From Nilaparvata lugens (Eukaryota > Arthropoda > Insecta > Hemiptera > Delphacidae), in contig NC_052507.1 of NCBI RefSeq assembly GCF_014356525.2, positions 51,297,963 through 51,361,962 on the forward strand: DNA of 64,000 bases, given 5' to 3'. How positions within the stretch are numbered: position 1 is the stretch's first letter; each line of letters opens with the position of its first letter. Made by a program: the position numbers and the translations under genes. Shown here piece by piece: positions 34,651 through 46,119 of the stretch. The notes beneath the pieces are model-generated. The model ran no database searches, was not told the origin of the DNA, and worked only from the letters and a program-made list of their open reading frames with translations.

Positions 34651-34979
34651 AAAACTAAAATTAATTAAAATTGATTTTTATCTAAAAAAAGCCGGGGCGA
34701 ATTTTTCTGGCCAATCACTGGATTTGGGGGAAATAGCTGAAAACTGTTTAATATGAATCGTAAATACGTGGCTTTTGGGTCACTCTGTATGTAGCACAAA
34801 GAAATTTTACATGAAAAAATTGGTTCTGCACTTAAATCTCTTATTTTTCCAAACAATATATTAAAAAAAATCAGAACTACAATTTAAATTGCAAGCACAC
34901 CCCCTTTTTTATGTCTATATTGACTGGACTAATTGCCAATATAGTCTAGTCTAGGAAATGTTTGGGTGACAATTTTTGA

Positions 34980-36250
34980 CCCCTCAGTTCTGTTTAGGGT
35001 AGTAAGGAGGTGAACATTTCAAAAGTCCCCACCCCAAGCCCCTGTGCTAAGTGGGTGGGGGTGGTTCAAAGGTACCATTTTTTGGTTTCTCGCATATAAC
35101 TCGAAAACTATGTCTCTTACGGACATAACTGTTCTGTACAATATTGAATTCTTACACAATTTCCTACAATATTCATTATCAACTTTTTCTTCATCAGTTT
35201 CGAGATATCCGCTCTTGAAAGTGTGACATTTTTGAAAAAAAAAAAACACGTACGCCTCCATTTTTTTCTATTTTTGCTCTTATAACTTTTTAAAAATCGA
35301 TGGGAAAGATCCATGCTGATTATTTAATTATGAGCATTAAATTCTCTTCAATTTGATGTACAATTCCACAGATTTCCCTACCATTGTTGCAGAGTGTCAG
35401 TGTTGAGTGTAAAATCTCCAGTTCTGCAAGAAAAGACAAATGAATTTGGAGGGATTATTTTGAACACAATTTTTGACTAAGCAGCTTTGTTATGACTAGT
35501 TGGGAGTAAAACATAAAAACTCCCCATCCCTAACTCATGTGCTAAAGGGATGAGGGTGGTTTTAAAGTTGCAATTTTAGCTTTTTGCTTCCACGCTTATA
35601 ACTTGGGAACAATGTGTTTAGTCATACTAGCAATAGTTAGCTATTTAAAAATGAAGCTTGATAATTTCTTTGGAATTTTTGTTCAGTGGAGTTTTGTGAT
35701 GTTTTCGAGATATTTTCTATGAAGGTGTGAATTTGTTAAAATAACAGGGTTTTAAACTATTTTTTCATTCAGGGCTTATAACTTTCAACAATGCATCGTA
35801 AAAACTTATGCTCTTCGTAGGTAGAGCATTAAATTCTCTTTGATAAGATGTTTTATTTCATTATTCCAAGTTCCACTACTTTCACAGTAGGGGGTAAAAT
35901 CTTCAATGCTACAACAATTGATCATTTGACAATTAAATTTGAAGGGGGTGTTTTGAACACAATTTTTGACTTTGCAGCTCAATTGGGACTAGTTGGAAGG
36001 TAAACACAGCAAAAGTGCGCATCTTTATCCCCTCTGTTGAAGGTGTGTGGAACACACGCTGAGTTGACACTTGTTGCAATCTTGGAAATTGATAATGAAA
36101 GGGAAACTTGGGATAATTAAATAATACATCATATCAAAGAGAAGTTGATGCTCTACACACCTACGATAAGTGTCAATTTTTACGATGCATTGTTGGAGAG
36201 TTATAAGCCCTGAAAGAGCAAAAATGGATAAAAACATGCTATTTTAACAA
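34980..36250. repeat. diverged tandem modules with an inverted end
   Basis: A module GT(A)AA..AACTCCCCA(C/T)CCC...GTGCTAA..GGG(T/A)G(G/A)GGGTGGTT is present at 35005-35075 and 35505-35575. The following blocks (CTTATAACTT, ...GAGCATTAAATTCTCTT..) are also repeated, giving a period near 500 bp. 35795-35850 recurs inverted at 36125-36205 (ACAATGCATCGTAAAAA / TTTTTACGATGCATTGT). An unclassified TE cluster with no intact frame. Confidence 0.6.
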
Positions 36251-36856
36251 TTTTGGCGGAGAAACAGCCGAGTTGAAATGTTGAAGGCCGTTTCCATTAT
36301 TACAAGTTCGACCTTTAGTCATGCTGCAACGCTGAATCTGTGGCAATGGAAACGAGGCTTCAATATGAAACCTACGTACTGGAATGTGAAGTGAAGAAAT
36401 ATCTCATCTCCTCCCATACAGCTTTCTGTGACATAATAAGTTAAACTAAACAATACAATAAAATTATTAAATAAATATAAATTCAAGGTACCGTACCTAT
36501 TAAGTTATAATTTATTTTATAAAAGGAATACCTGAAAAGAGAATACTCTTAGTTGTTCTTTGCTTTGTGGTCTAGGGCTCATTACCATAGCTTACACTAA
36601 AAACATACGAGAAAATTCACACGAGTCAGAAATGCTGTGGAACTTCTCTTTCTCAATACTTATATAAGTGTCACACAATTATTTTGTGCTGAGGCATAGG
36701 CTACTCCTTGTTCTCCAGTCATCACCAGTGGGATACTCCGGCCCAAGAAGAATGGCTGCAATGCAAAACAAGGTTCTGTCGCCTGGTTAGCACAAGTTGA
36801 AAGCAAATCAACAGAGTTGCCAATTTTTAGGCTTTGGACATGACAGCCATCTTTTG

Positions 36857-37150
36857 TCCATATAAAATTACTTTTGTCTTGAAGGAATATGCGGAGCAGA
36901 GAAATGGAGGGAGATCAGCCAATTACAGTGATGAATAGATAGTCACAGGTAGAAGCGCAGTTGCTAATTTGTCGATTAGACTTCAGTGCTTTCAGAGAGG
37001 AAACTTCGTAAGTGTATCATGAGCACTTGAATAATCACCAGAAATTAGAGAACGCTGGCCGGTTTAGAACGGCAACATCGCCGCCGATGTATCCCCACCT
37101 TTCTCTGCTGCACATTTCCCCTCCAACTCAAAAGTAATTTTGTATAGACT
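36857..37150. repeat. imperfect inverted repeat
   Basis: ATATAAAATTACTTTTG..GCAGAGAAA at 36859-36903 is inverted at about 37105-37148 (TTTCTCTGC..CAAAAGTAATTTTGTATAG). A decayed MITE is the simplest reading. Confidence 0.55.
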
Positions 37151-37224
37151 ATAGAGATGACTGAACTGAACAAGTAATTCCATATAATTTCTAATGAAGT
37201 TGGAATCCATCAGAATTTTTCAAA

Positions 37225-37470
37225 TCATGAAAAGCATTGAGATTGACTATTGCCCATTTCCATACAAATTTGTTCAACACAAATAGTGAAGCTTTGAAAA
37301 CGATTGGTTACTGAATATCGTATGTTGTGGACTGTGAAAAAACCATTTGCACTTTGATCATAGAAAAGTTGATAAAGAGTATTTAGCAAATAAGGAATGA
37401 CATCAGATAGCGAGATACACTTCAAACTGTCAGCATTGCATTTCTTATCAATAAAATCAATTCTTTTCAT
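37225..37470 (-). other. 81-codon protein-like open frame, unidentified
   Basis: Minus-strand frame preceded by a plausible acceptor (GATCCACTTCAG). Residues include RIDFIDKKCNADSLKCISL and VIPYLLNTLYQLFYD, with even hydrophobic spacing. There is no clear donor at its end and no partner exon. It could be an isolated exon or chance; I do not recognise a family. Confidence 0.2.
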
Positions 37471-37561
37471 ACAATCAAAGCTGACGTTCTGAAGTGGATC
37501 TCACTACCTATAGAAGGGATTTTTGTCAAATCAACAAACACCATGAAATATAGTTGGTGCC

Positions 37562-37703
37562 GGTTGCACAAAAGCCGGTCAAGTTTTAATCATGATTAAT
37601 TCCACGAGAACCAATACTAGAAGCCGTCTTTTCAGAAAAGCCTTCTCTGATTGGTTCTTGTGAAATTAACCACGATTCAAATTTAACCGGTTTTTGTGCA
37701 ACC
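37562..37703. mobile_element. MITE with GGTTGCACAAAAGCCGGT ends
   Basis: GGTTGCACAAAAGCCGGT and ACCGGTTTTTGTGCAACC are terminal inverted repeats of 142 bp total. The interior has a second inverted pair (GAACCAATACTAGAAG / TCTGATTGGTTC). MITEs with this terminus are, from memory, common in hemipteran genomes. Confidence 0.85.
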
Positions 37704-39854
37704 TAGCCATGATAAATATTAATATGATATTTAAATATTTATAAAATGAAACTATAGTTTGTAGTGAACCTAGGCTAGTGACAACATTCAAGTCACAGTC
37801 ACAAAGGATCACATATTATACAGATTGCAATAGATATTGTCAAGAGTAAAAAATAGAATAAAGTATGTAATCCAACTAGAATGCTATAGTTAAAGAGCCA
37901 GAAAATAAATAAATCTGACAAATAGTGGAGAAAATATAAGGCACTATAATATAATAATTATTTTTATCCAATGATATGACGTTCGTATATAATAAAACTA
38001 ACTATTCACATACTCAAAATCATAAACTTGCGTTAATAATTTAAACCAACGATATTTCAACAGTTACAATCGTTATTTCAACTGTAATATATGAAAAATA
38101 TCCAACTTGTAATGATAACTTCAAGTAGTTACTTTTGAGTGGGAGTAGCCTATATAATAGCTGACTTATTTTATTTGAGGAAGATGACATAAAAATAAAA
38201 AGCCAAAGTTCAAAAAATGAATTTAATTCAGTATTCATCAATTTCCATGAAATTTACATTTCTCAATTGAAATTTCTATAATTTTCACCTTGTTTCACTA
38301 TGTTCTGATAGCTTTCAATATTATTAGCTAACACAAAAATAACATTTCAGCCATAGATCGAATACCTAAATGCCTTTCTCTGCAAACGAAACTGTCTCAT
38401 CATTCTACTTATACAAACATTTTCAACGTTATAAATTATACTGCATACAAAAATAAGTTTTAGTGCTAGTCGGAAAAATAATTTTGAAAAAGTTCATTTT
38501 TCAGAACAGTATTCAAGCATTTTCTTAAGCAGTTGAATAGTTTCAGAGTACAAGGTAAACAAATCGATAGAGAATTTTTGTAACATAGTATCAACTTTTT
38601 CCAAAGCATAAAGCACTAATTTAATTAACAATGTTTCAAATAATGTTTTGTTTTGATAGGTGCATGAGTGAAGGCTACAAAGCCTTTTGAAATATATGAT
38701 AGGTGAGGCATTTCTCTAGGCTCTTCAAACTCTGAATTATGTGAACATTATCTCTATTCACATTTGAGTAATATGATTCTAGTATTCTTGAGGAATATTA
38801 TTATCTCATCAATAATATTGATGAAACTACTTTTCCGACTTCAGCAAAAAATAATAATCATCAAACTATAGATAATAAATAAATAAATATATAAATAAGT
38901 ATACATCAATCAACAGAACTGTGTCAAGCAAGGGGTTCTTATGCAGCATTGTAACCTGCCATGACATGATCTCAAGTACAGAACATTTTCTGTTAAAGAT
39001 CTTAGAGAGGATGGGGATTATTATTTTCAATAACAAAATCTTCGTGGCATATTGAATTTTAAATAAAAAATAATTTTCAATCAATAATTAACAAAGAGCT
39101 ATGAAGAAATCGTTGATAATTAAAATTTGGGAATAGTTTTCTTGAATTAAAATTACCATATGTTTTTACATTGAAACTAAATTTTATTACATGAGAAAAA
39201 ATATTCATCTAATTTACACTAACTACATGAAAATTTACCTTGGGTATAATTTTCTTGAATTGAAATTGTTTTTACATTCTCCGATAATATTGATTTTGAA
39301 CAAATAATAAATTATATGTAGCCTTCTCAATACTTTCTACAGAAGAGGCACATTTGCTTAAGAGCCCCTTAGCTCAGCTATATTAATCTTATCAGAAGGG
39401 ATACATAGTTGAAATTGTTATTAGGCACAATAATCTGAGATAATTTGACGCAGAGTATCTGCCACCATAAGGACAAAATTTGTTGAAATTTGCAACATGA
39501 TTTGAACGAATAAATTTTTCAATAAATCAATTATTAAACTGGAATGAACAATCGAGAAATAATGTTAAATTATTAACCACAATCACTAACATTACTACTA
39601 CATATCTCCCAGAAATGTCAGAGAACATGAAAAAATTAACAAGTTCAGATAGAATTTGATAAAGAATTTGCCATGAAAACAATCAGAATGGCAAAACTTG
39701 AGTGCCAAAAATAAATGTAACTTAGTAAAGAAAACTCGTACATTTCTTTAAAACGTGATCAAAGTTTTTGTTTTATAATATACTTTAGCCGTATTGATGG
39801 GATAGCTTCAAATAATTTGAAATACAAGAAAAACCACGCTGAATTTTCATAAAA
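37704..39854. other. AT-rich, no gene recognised
   Basis: Several open frames of 60-70 codons exist but have low-complexity AT-driven composition. No splice-supported exon and no element termini found. Confidence 0.3.
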
Positions 39855-40292
39855 ATGTATGCGTCAACAATACTGAAGAATGTGATGTTAAACCCAAATA
39901 AATGGTTAGAAATATTAAATATTTATCAAGTTCTCACCAAAAAGACAAAATTATATGAACAAGCTATTTCTGCTGATAAAGGATTGGACGAGGGGAATGC
40001 TTCAATTGAAAGATTAAAATCAACAACAATAAAATTAACAAAACAACTGAATTTAAATATAAATTATCTAAGGAATAATTTAGTAAACAAACAATGCACA
40101 GACATTTTAGCAATAAGTCATATTTTTAGTAGTTATTCTAAAACATTTAAAAGTGAAATCAATAGGTTTGAGAATAGTAGGCTATAACAAGTTGTTCTGA
40201 ATATTGGTTTTGAAGAGGAGATTGTGACTGAGGAAAGTAATTTTGAAGCTCATAACTGTCTGGCAGCTAAAATAATGTTTGCGAAAAAATAA
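39855..40292 (+). pseudogene. unidentified 145-codon ORF with one internal stop
   Basis: From ATG 39855 the frame encodes 110 residues, meets TAA at 40185-40187, then remains open in the same frame for 34 codons with similar composition (VVLNIGFEEEIVTEESNFE) to TAA at 40290-40292. The protein is Lys/Asn/Ser-rich with heptad-like leucines (KTKLYEQAISADKGLDEG.., TIKLTKQLNLNINYLRNNLV), suggesting coiled-coil. An in-frame TGA lies 15 nt upstream of the ATG, so the start is bounded. I do not recognise it. It may be a decayed retrocopy or TE ORF, or a recently broken lineage-specific gene. Confidence 0.4.
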
Positions 40293-41452
40293 CTAATGAG
40301 CTATTCCTATCTGATAGAAATAATACAAGAATGATACTGATCTGGAGAAGACATCACTTGCAGTGAATTGAGAAGTCTTTAGGGATGCCTTGAATGAGCA
40401 AATAATTTTCCATTCATTTCAGAAACACATTTTCGAAAAAAAACAAAGTGTTACTCTATTTTTAATAGAATTATATCTTCAAAACATGGGATTCATTTAA
40501 ATAGATTACAAAATACAGTAATCCTTTTTGAATAAGTTTTCTTTACAAAGGATACTCCGTCACACTTCTTAGCATTCCTACAATAATCCACCACCAGTTC
40601 TACTTTAATAACTATTTGAAATATTCAAAACAATTGTATGTTTACTTAGCCTCTTTAAGTTTACGAAACAAAGCCACTTATGTTACCACTTCTGTTTAAA
40701 ACTGCACTTCTAATTACTCGATACTAATTGGAAAATCTATTGGGTATATTTATCTAACTTGATGTGAAAATTTTGAAATGAAAAAATTCGCCTCTAATGT
40801 CATTTATTATTCTACAAGCAATAAGTTTGGAAAGATTGCTACAAGAAAATATATACTTGAAAAGGCAAATAAGATGCTTGAATTTGGAAACTATCAAAAT
40901 CAATTAGATTTCAAAGTTGAACTTCACTACAATTATTTATCACATAAACATTTCCAGCCCTGAGCAAATATTGTAAGCCTCAATGAAAAACGCTTGGCAC
41001 TGATGTAGCACATGATAATCTGTTTCAGAAATACCTACGAGTTTGCTGCAACCAAAAGTATAATTTTTATCATTACGGTATACATTCAATACGGAAAATT
41101 TGGCAATACTATGTTGAAACAATTCATTTTTTTCGCAATTTTACATTTAATTATAAGGAATTCTACATTGGGCTTGATAAAAACGCATTAGCATTACATT
41201 TCAACTTTAAACGAGGCAAGCAAATAATCATAAATCAATCTGTGACATTGAGTGAAAAATAGTTTGGTGAATAGATAGACAGCAAGCATGTTTCATTATT
41301 TTAAATATATCGATCATGATCACTGGAAGACGGTAGTATTGAGAAATTAATATCAGAGAAGATGTAAAATGTTTAATGTTTTAAATCCATAAGGTATTCA
41401 ACTCATACCTAAAGCATTGCTCAAGATTTATGTTTCCAAGTAATTTAAAAAC
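40293..41452. other. no gene assigned
   Basis: A 61-codon frame at 40778-40963 (MKKFASNVIYYSTSNKFGK..) is protein-like but short and unrecognised. It lies 0.5 kb downstream of the ORF above and could belong to the same decayed unit. Otherwise AT-rich. Confidence 0.25.
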
Positions 41453-41570
41453 TAAGGGTCAGACCACATCAAGCGTTTTTCAGGCGACAACTCAAACAGC
41501 CAATCGGAGAGGATGCTGCCCTGCCGACTCAAAACGCCGCCTGAGAATGCTTTATATGTTCTGGCCCTAA
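41453..41570. mobile_element. Harbinger-type MITE with TAA duplication
   Basis: TAA at 41453-41455 and at 41568-41570 flank terminal inverted repeats GGGTCAGACCACATCAAGCG and the complement of GC(T)TTATATGTTCTGGCCC, which continue into CAGGCG. The 3-bp TAA target duplication and short size fit PIF/Harbinger MITEs. Confidence 0.75.
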
Positions 41571-41784
41571 TTGTAGTAGAAAAGTCTGAGGCTATTGGTT
41601 ACTGAAGTTTCAAATTCAATTAGATAAATTTAATATTCTATAACAAAATTTTTTGAGTATAAAATCAACATTTGTATCTTGTGCAATAAGCAAAAGTATT
41701 ACCTGATTGTTTTTTGTTGAAAAGCAACATTCAAGTTGAGTTTAGAGAATACCAAATGGCAGTCAAATCAAATAATTGATTGCA

Positions 41785-42059
41785 ATAGAACTCCAACTAT
41801 CCAAATCGCTTTAAGAAAGTAGACGAAATTTTTGCTAATTTCAGATATGTACAAAAAACATTAACTTAACACTCTTCTTGTAAAGTTCAATTTATGCATT
41901 TAAGTATTTTATTCGTTAAGTAAATAATAAAGCAGTACTTAATGAAGTTTTTTTCTAGATATCCACACTTTTTGTGGGAGCTCCAATTATTCGAATAATA
42001 TTCGAATTAATTGGGATTGGATCCCATTTGGTTAATTCGGATATTTGGAGTTCTACTGT
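41785..42059. mobile_element. pogo/Tigger-type MITE
   Basis: Left end CAATAGAACTCCAACTATCC; right end is the complement of CAGTAGAACTCCAAATATCC followed by TA. These ends resemble the CAGTAGAAC(C/T)TCGATTATCCG termini known for Tigger elements. About 275 bp with no coding content. Confidence 0.65.
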
Positions 42060-42956
42060 ACTTAAATAGACTAACTGCACTTTTTTTATTATATGAAAGT
42101 ATTCAGAGGAAAAATACATCTGTATTTGAACTAATCAGATACCTTGAAAGAAAAAACCATGATGTTACCATACAATCAAATTATTATTATCAGAAACCTT
42201 TGTTGTAATGAACAATTTCATACTTTCGGAGTAACACAACCAACAAAAACAATTTAAAAGTGTCGTTTATGAAAAAGAAATGGGCTAATCGAAATGCTTC
42301 ACATAGAAATCATTTAAATACCATATCTCACTAATGTTATGCACCGCCCGTAATAACTACTCAATCAATTTACAAATACTAATGATTTGCTGATGCTTAA
42401 ATATTGTTTACATTATTTTTAGAATTGTACTCATTTATACTATACAAAACTTACTCACATTATATGCTTCAACCCCTCTCCCACATTATCCTGAGAATAA
42501 ATTATTTCTTAATCTTGATAGAATCCAGATTGCTTAAATTCATTGCAATAGTTTATTATTTATAGTAGAACGTTTTTAACATTATCGACCAACTTTAAAA
42601 ATGTTCAGTTTCCTCTCACGTTCATAGATTTAAGATGTATATTGCCAGTCAATACAATGGGCTACTTCATTTCTTATTATAGCAGTTAACTAGTACTAAC
42701 TTTCACGCATTCCATACACGACATAACTTTGGATTCTACAGGGTTTATTCATACTGAACCACTAAAGGAAAACTCAACGACTCTAAGCGACCATTTCTCT
42801 CCTGATTTACCATTACATTTTTAAACGAAATAATTCAGTCAGTAAATTAATAATTGCAGATCCTAACTCAAGTCAATCATATAACTGACATTCCTAACAG
42901 GACTCATCACAATTTGTTGTAATATTTTATGTTTAAATTTAAATTCTTTATATAAG

Positions 42957-43410
42957 TGAACTTTTAATTACTATTCTGCTTATTTGTTATTTTTCGTTGA
43001 CATACCTAACATACTCCATCCAACCACTACCTCCGTAAACAAAGCCATTGTGCATTCTGGTAACGTCAGCACAGGTAGGGCTCCAACACCAATAAAATTT
43101 CGCTGATTTCAGCTGATCTATATCAGCTTGTGTTTTTATTGGTGTAGGAGCCCTACCTGTGCTGACGTCTCCTGAATGCACTATGGCTTTGTTTACGGAG
43201 GTAGTGATCCAACACACTTTTTAATAGTTTCTGTTCAAGTCAACTATTGTTTTCAATTCATTTTTACACAAGTGACCTTTCAATTACTATATTGTTTATA
43301 AGTTTCATTTTTTTGTTGACAGACCTAAAAAGAACCATCACACTTATTTAAGTTTAAATCGATCAATTTCTTTACATAAGTGACCTTTCAATAACTATTC
43401 TGCCTATTTG
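42957..43410. repeat. three-unit tandem repeat split by a MITE
   Basis: AAGTGAACTTTTAATTACTAT (42956), AAGTGACCTTTCAATTACTA (43270) and AAGTGACCTTTCAATAACTA (43378) start diverged units of about 110-130 bp with shared CGTTGACA/TTGTTGACAGACC ends. The first interval is lengthened by the MITE at 43025-43206. It lies just downstream of Rox8 and may be in its 3' untranslated region. Confidence 0.6.
43025..43206. mobile_element. MITE with CACTACCTCCGTAAAC ends, copy 2
   Basis: Same family as 27681-27869, with terminal inverted repeats CACTACCTCCGTAAACAAAG and its complement at the right. A 7-bp duplication ATCCAAC flanks both sides (43018-43024 and 43207-43213), which is close to the 8-bp duplication of hAT elements. 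A longer inner inverted segment (GTCAGCACAGGTAGGGCTCC / GGAGCCCTACCTGTGCTGAC) makes almost the whole unit foldable. Confidence 0.9.
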
Positions 43411-43552
43411 AAAATTATCGACTTGATTCAGTATTTTGTTGTTGCACATGTATTTGGTTGTTGACGACGACACTATAATAGTAGTTTGTGTGTAATTAGT
43501 TGCTTATTTACAGACTGTCGTAGTAAAGGGGCAGGGGCGGAGGAGATACAGG

Positions 43553-44812
43553 TCACTGTGTCTGGAACTGGGGCATTGTGTAGGCCATCATGGTGGCAGG
43601 CTGCTGCATGGCGGCCCCCTGGGCAGCGACGGCCATTTGTTGGGCGGTGGCAGTGGGCACAGGTGTGGGCATGCCCTGCCAGGCAGCCGTGGGCAGCTGC
43701 ATGCCCATGCGACCCACATATCCGGCCGCAGCCGCCGCCGCGTTTGCCGCTTGCTGATAGCCGAATTGGCCATACCCATAGCCCGGCTGCATGCCCTGCA
43801 GATACTGACCTTGCATTTGCGCGGCCGATGCCGCGTACGCCTGTGGATACCAGTAGCTCATATGTTGTCCATAGTTTGGCACATATGGGTATTGCGCGCC
43901 TGCCCCCGCCGGTTGAGTTGCATTATTGGCAGCATTGGCCGCATTTTGCACGTTCGGATCTCCGGACTCCTTTCCCCAGAAGCATTTCAACGTCTGTCCG
44001 TTCACCTCCGTGTTGTGTACGTTCTCAATGGCATGCGTGGCTGCTTCTTTTGTTGAAAACTTGATAAATGCGTAACCCTTGTCTTTAAACGCACGTATAT
44101 CTTGAATTGATCCGTACTGAGAAAAAATTTGCTGAATTAACTCATCTGTTAATCCGTTAGTAAACCCTCCACAGTACACAGTACAATTAGTTGGACTGGA
44201 CTGATTGTATACTTCATCAAAGGTCGGCTGCTTAGTGCTACTGTTGTGACGGTTGCGCTCGCTCCTAGGAGGTGGTGGTTTCCTAGTCGACCAATTCGTA
44301 CGAATGCTTCGATTTCCTAGCCACTGGCCATTCATTGTAGCAATCGCACTTTCCGCTTCAGCTTTCTTCACAAATGACACAAACGCATAACCTTTTGATT
44401 TCAATGTTTGCGGATCTCTAACAATTCTACAATTAGAAATTTCTCCAAATGGTGCAAATGCCTCCTTCAACGTTTGTGTTTCGATTTCGGGACTCAAATC
44501 ACCAACAAAAACATGATAATGATTACTAGTATCTTGCTTGGGCTGATTACCAGGTGAAGTAGCCCAGTTAACCTTCATCTCCTTTTCTAAAACGACACGT
44601 TTATTCATTGCAGTAAGAGCAGTTGCTGCTCCCTGATGATTTGTAAATTCCAAAAAAGCATAAGGGTCGTTACCTGGTTCACGAATCACTTTACATCCTT
44701 TGACTTGTCCTATTTGTGAAAATAAAGCACAGAGGAAATCCTCGGACACGGCTTGATCCAAATTTCCGACATACAATGTTTTGGGATGACTTTCTTCACT
44801 CATGATGCTCAC
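43553..44812 (-). CDS. Rox8: Rox8/TIA-1-like RNA-binding protein, intronless
   Basis: 419 codons without interruption from ATG 44812 to TAA before 43553. Three RRM domains: residues 11-84 (RNP2 LYVGNL, RNP1 DPYAFLEF), about 99-175 (RNP2 VFVGDL, RNP1 KGYAFVSF) and about 210-282 (RNP2 VYCGGF, RNP1 KGYAFIKF). A Gln/Ala/Tyr/Met-rich low-complexity tail follows, ending MPQFQTQ like insect Rox8. TIA-1 family proteins bind U-rich RNA, influence 5' splice-site choice and translation, and nucleate stress granules via the tail. The linker TFDEVYNQSSPTNCTVYCGG between RRM2 and RRM3 is also typical. A second in-frame Met is at residue 4. TIA-1/Rox8 genes normally have several introns; this one has none. 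It is therefore either a functional retrogene or a lineage with intron loss. No poly(A) relic or target duplication is visible beside it. Confidence 0.93.
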   Translation of the reverse strand: MSIMSEESHPKTLYVGNLDQAVSEDFLCALFSQIGQVKGCKVIREPGNDPYAFLEFTNHQGAATALTAMNKRVVLEKEMKVNWATSPGNQPKQDTSNHYHVFVGDLSPEIETQTLKEAFAPFGEISNCRIVRDPQTLKSKGYAFVSFVKKAEAESAIATMNGQWLGNRSIRTNWSTRKPPPPRSERNRHNSSTKQPTFDEVYNQSSPTNCTVYCGGFTNGLTDELIQQIFSQYGSIQDIRAFKDKGYAFIKFSTKEAATHAIENVHNTEVNGQTLKCFWGKESGDPNVQNAANAANNATQPAGAGAQYPYVPNYGQHMSYWYPQAYAASAAQMQGQYLQGMQPGYGYGQFGYQQAANAAAAAAGYVGRMGMQLPTAAWQGMPTPVPTATAQQMAVAAQGAAMQQPATMMAYTMPQFQTQ

Positions 44813-45489
44813 TGTGTTTGTTTTCTGAACAGGAAGTAATCGGTCAAATTATAAAGTAATTTTTAAGATTAAATACGTTCAACTGTTTTCAAAATAAATT
44901 ATCAAAATTAGGGAACACCACATACACAACCACTTTACTTATCGCATCAATTTCTCGTAGAGCCGAGTGGCTGTGAATGTTTCCTATGCCTTCTAAATTC
45001 TTTTCCTAGACATTTGACAGCAATGATAATCAAGTTTTATTTATTATCTTTGTTCAGCTCCATCAATAATAGGTTTTTTCTTTCTCTTATATAAAAAAGG
45101 ACTTATTATTAGATTTTGACACTTATTTCAATAATTTAATTGTGATTTTAAATATTTTAAAGGATAATAATGTAATTGTAATACTGCTGAAATTCACTGC
45201 CTCCTGAAATTCAAGTTGTTGTTGACCAGAAATAGTAGATATTGACTGTTAATTGTTGCAATTCATAGAGATAAACGCATGAGAATTTAATCTTGATTCT
45301 CAAATAAAATAAGAATAATATATAATTCATCAAAATCTATGAACAATATATCAAAAATTTCATTACGCAAAAAAGTCTTTCTTAGCACAAACTGTCTGAG
45401 CTCACTACTTTTATAATAATATATTCTACGTTTGTTGGAGTTGACCAAGATAAATATCTCCGAAGCTACTTGTACATACAGAGTCATAA
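44813..45489. promoter_or_regulatory. upstream region of Rox8
   Basis: Sequence upstream of the Rox8 start on the minus strand. I see no TATA box that stands out from the AT background and no splice acceptor immediately before the ATG, so the 5' leader appears unspliced for at least about 60 nt. No other gene here. Confidence 0.3.
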
Positions 45490-46119
45490 TATAGTGAGGT
45501 GCACGTTATAATGGAAATGAAGAAAGATAGGAGAGAAACGTTGCCAAGTCTCTCCATTTTGCCACTGACTGTACACAGCTGTTACTCAATTCATCCCATT
45601 AAATTCAATCCAATAATAATTATAATTTCCTTGATAAAATAATCAATTTATTGTCAAATTAATCAATGAAATATATTTTTTCATAATTTTGATTCAAAAA
45701 TTTGCTTTCATAACTGAGATCAGATTTTTATTTTTATACAAACCTGAAATGTCAGCTAATTTAAAAATCTGGTGTGGTACACTCACACAACTTTCCTTGC
45801 ACATTGAACTGTAAGCCTCTTTCTTAGACGAGAATAATTTAGGGCAATAACATAATGATGACTGGCAGAAAAATATTTGCAACTACAATCAGACTACTGT
45901 GTATGTGTATAATTATATATATAATTGTTTTCAGAGTAGGCTACTTTTTCCTTTGTGTAAATTGTGAAATTCGATTATTCTTTTAAAAGTCATCAAAAAC
46001 AGCTGCTCTACAGATGAAATATCTCAACTATGAGTGTGTTCTTTTTATATACTGTTCTCCCTACCTACCTCATGCACCAGAAGGAGGTTACAAAGTCCAT
46101 TTCTCAAGGATGGGGTGGA

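Noticed and set aside
41470..41560. Small structured RNA
   Set aside because: The pairing is explained by the terminal inverted repeats of a TAA-flanked MITE.
43486..44064. Long plus-strand open frames opposite Rox8
   Set aside because: They are antisense shadows of the GC-rich Rox8 low-complexity tail and have no domain or conserved start.
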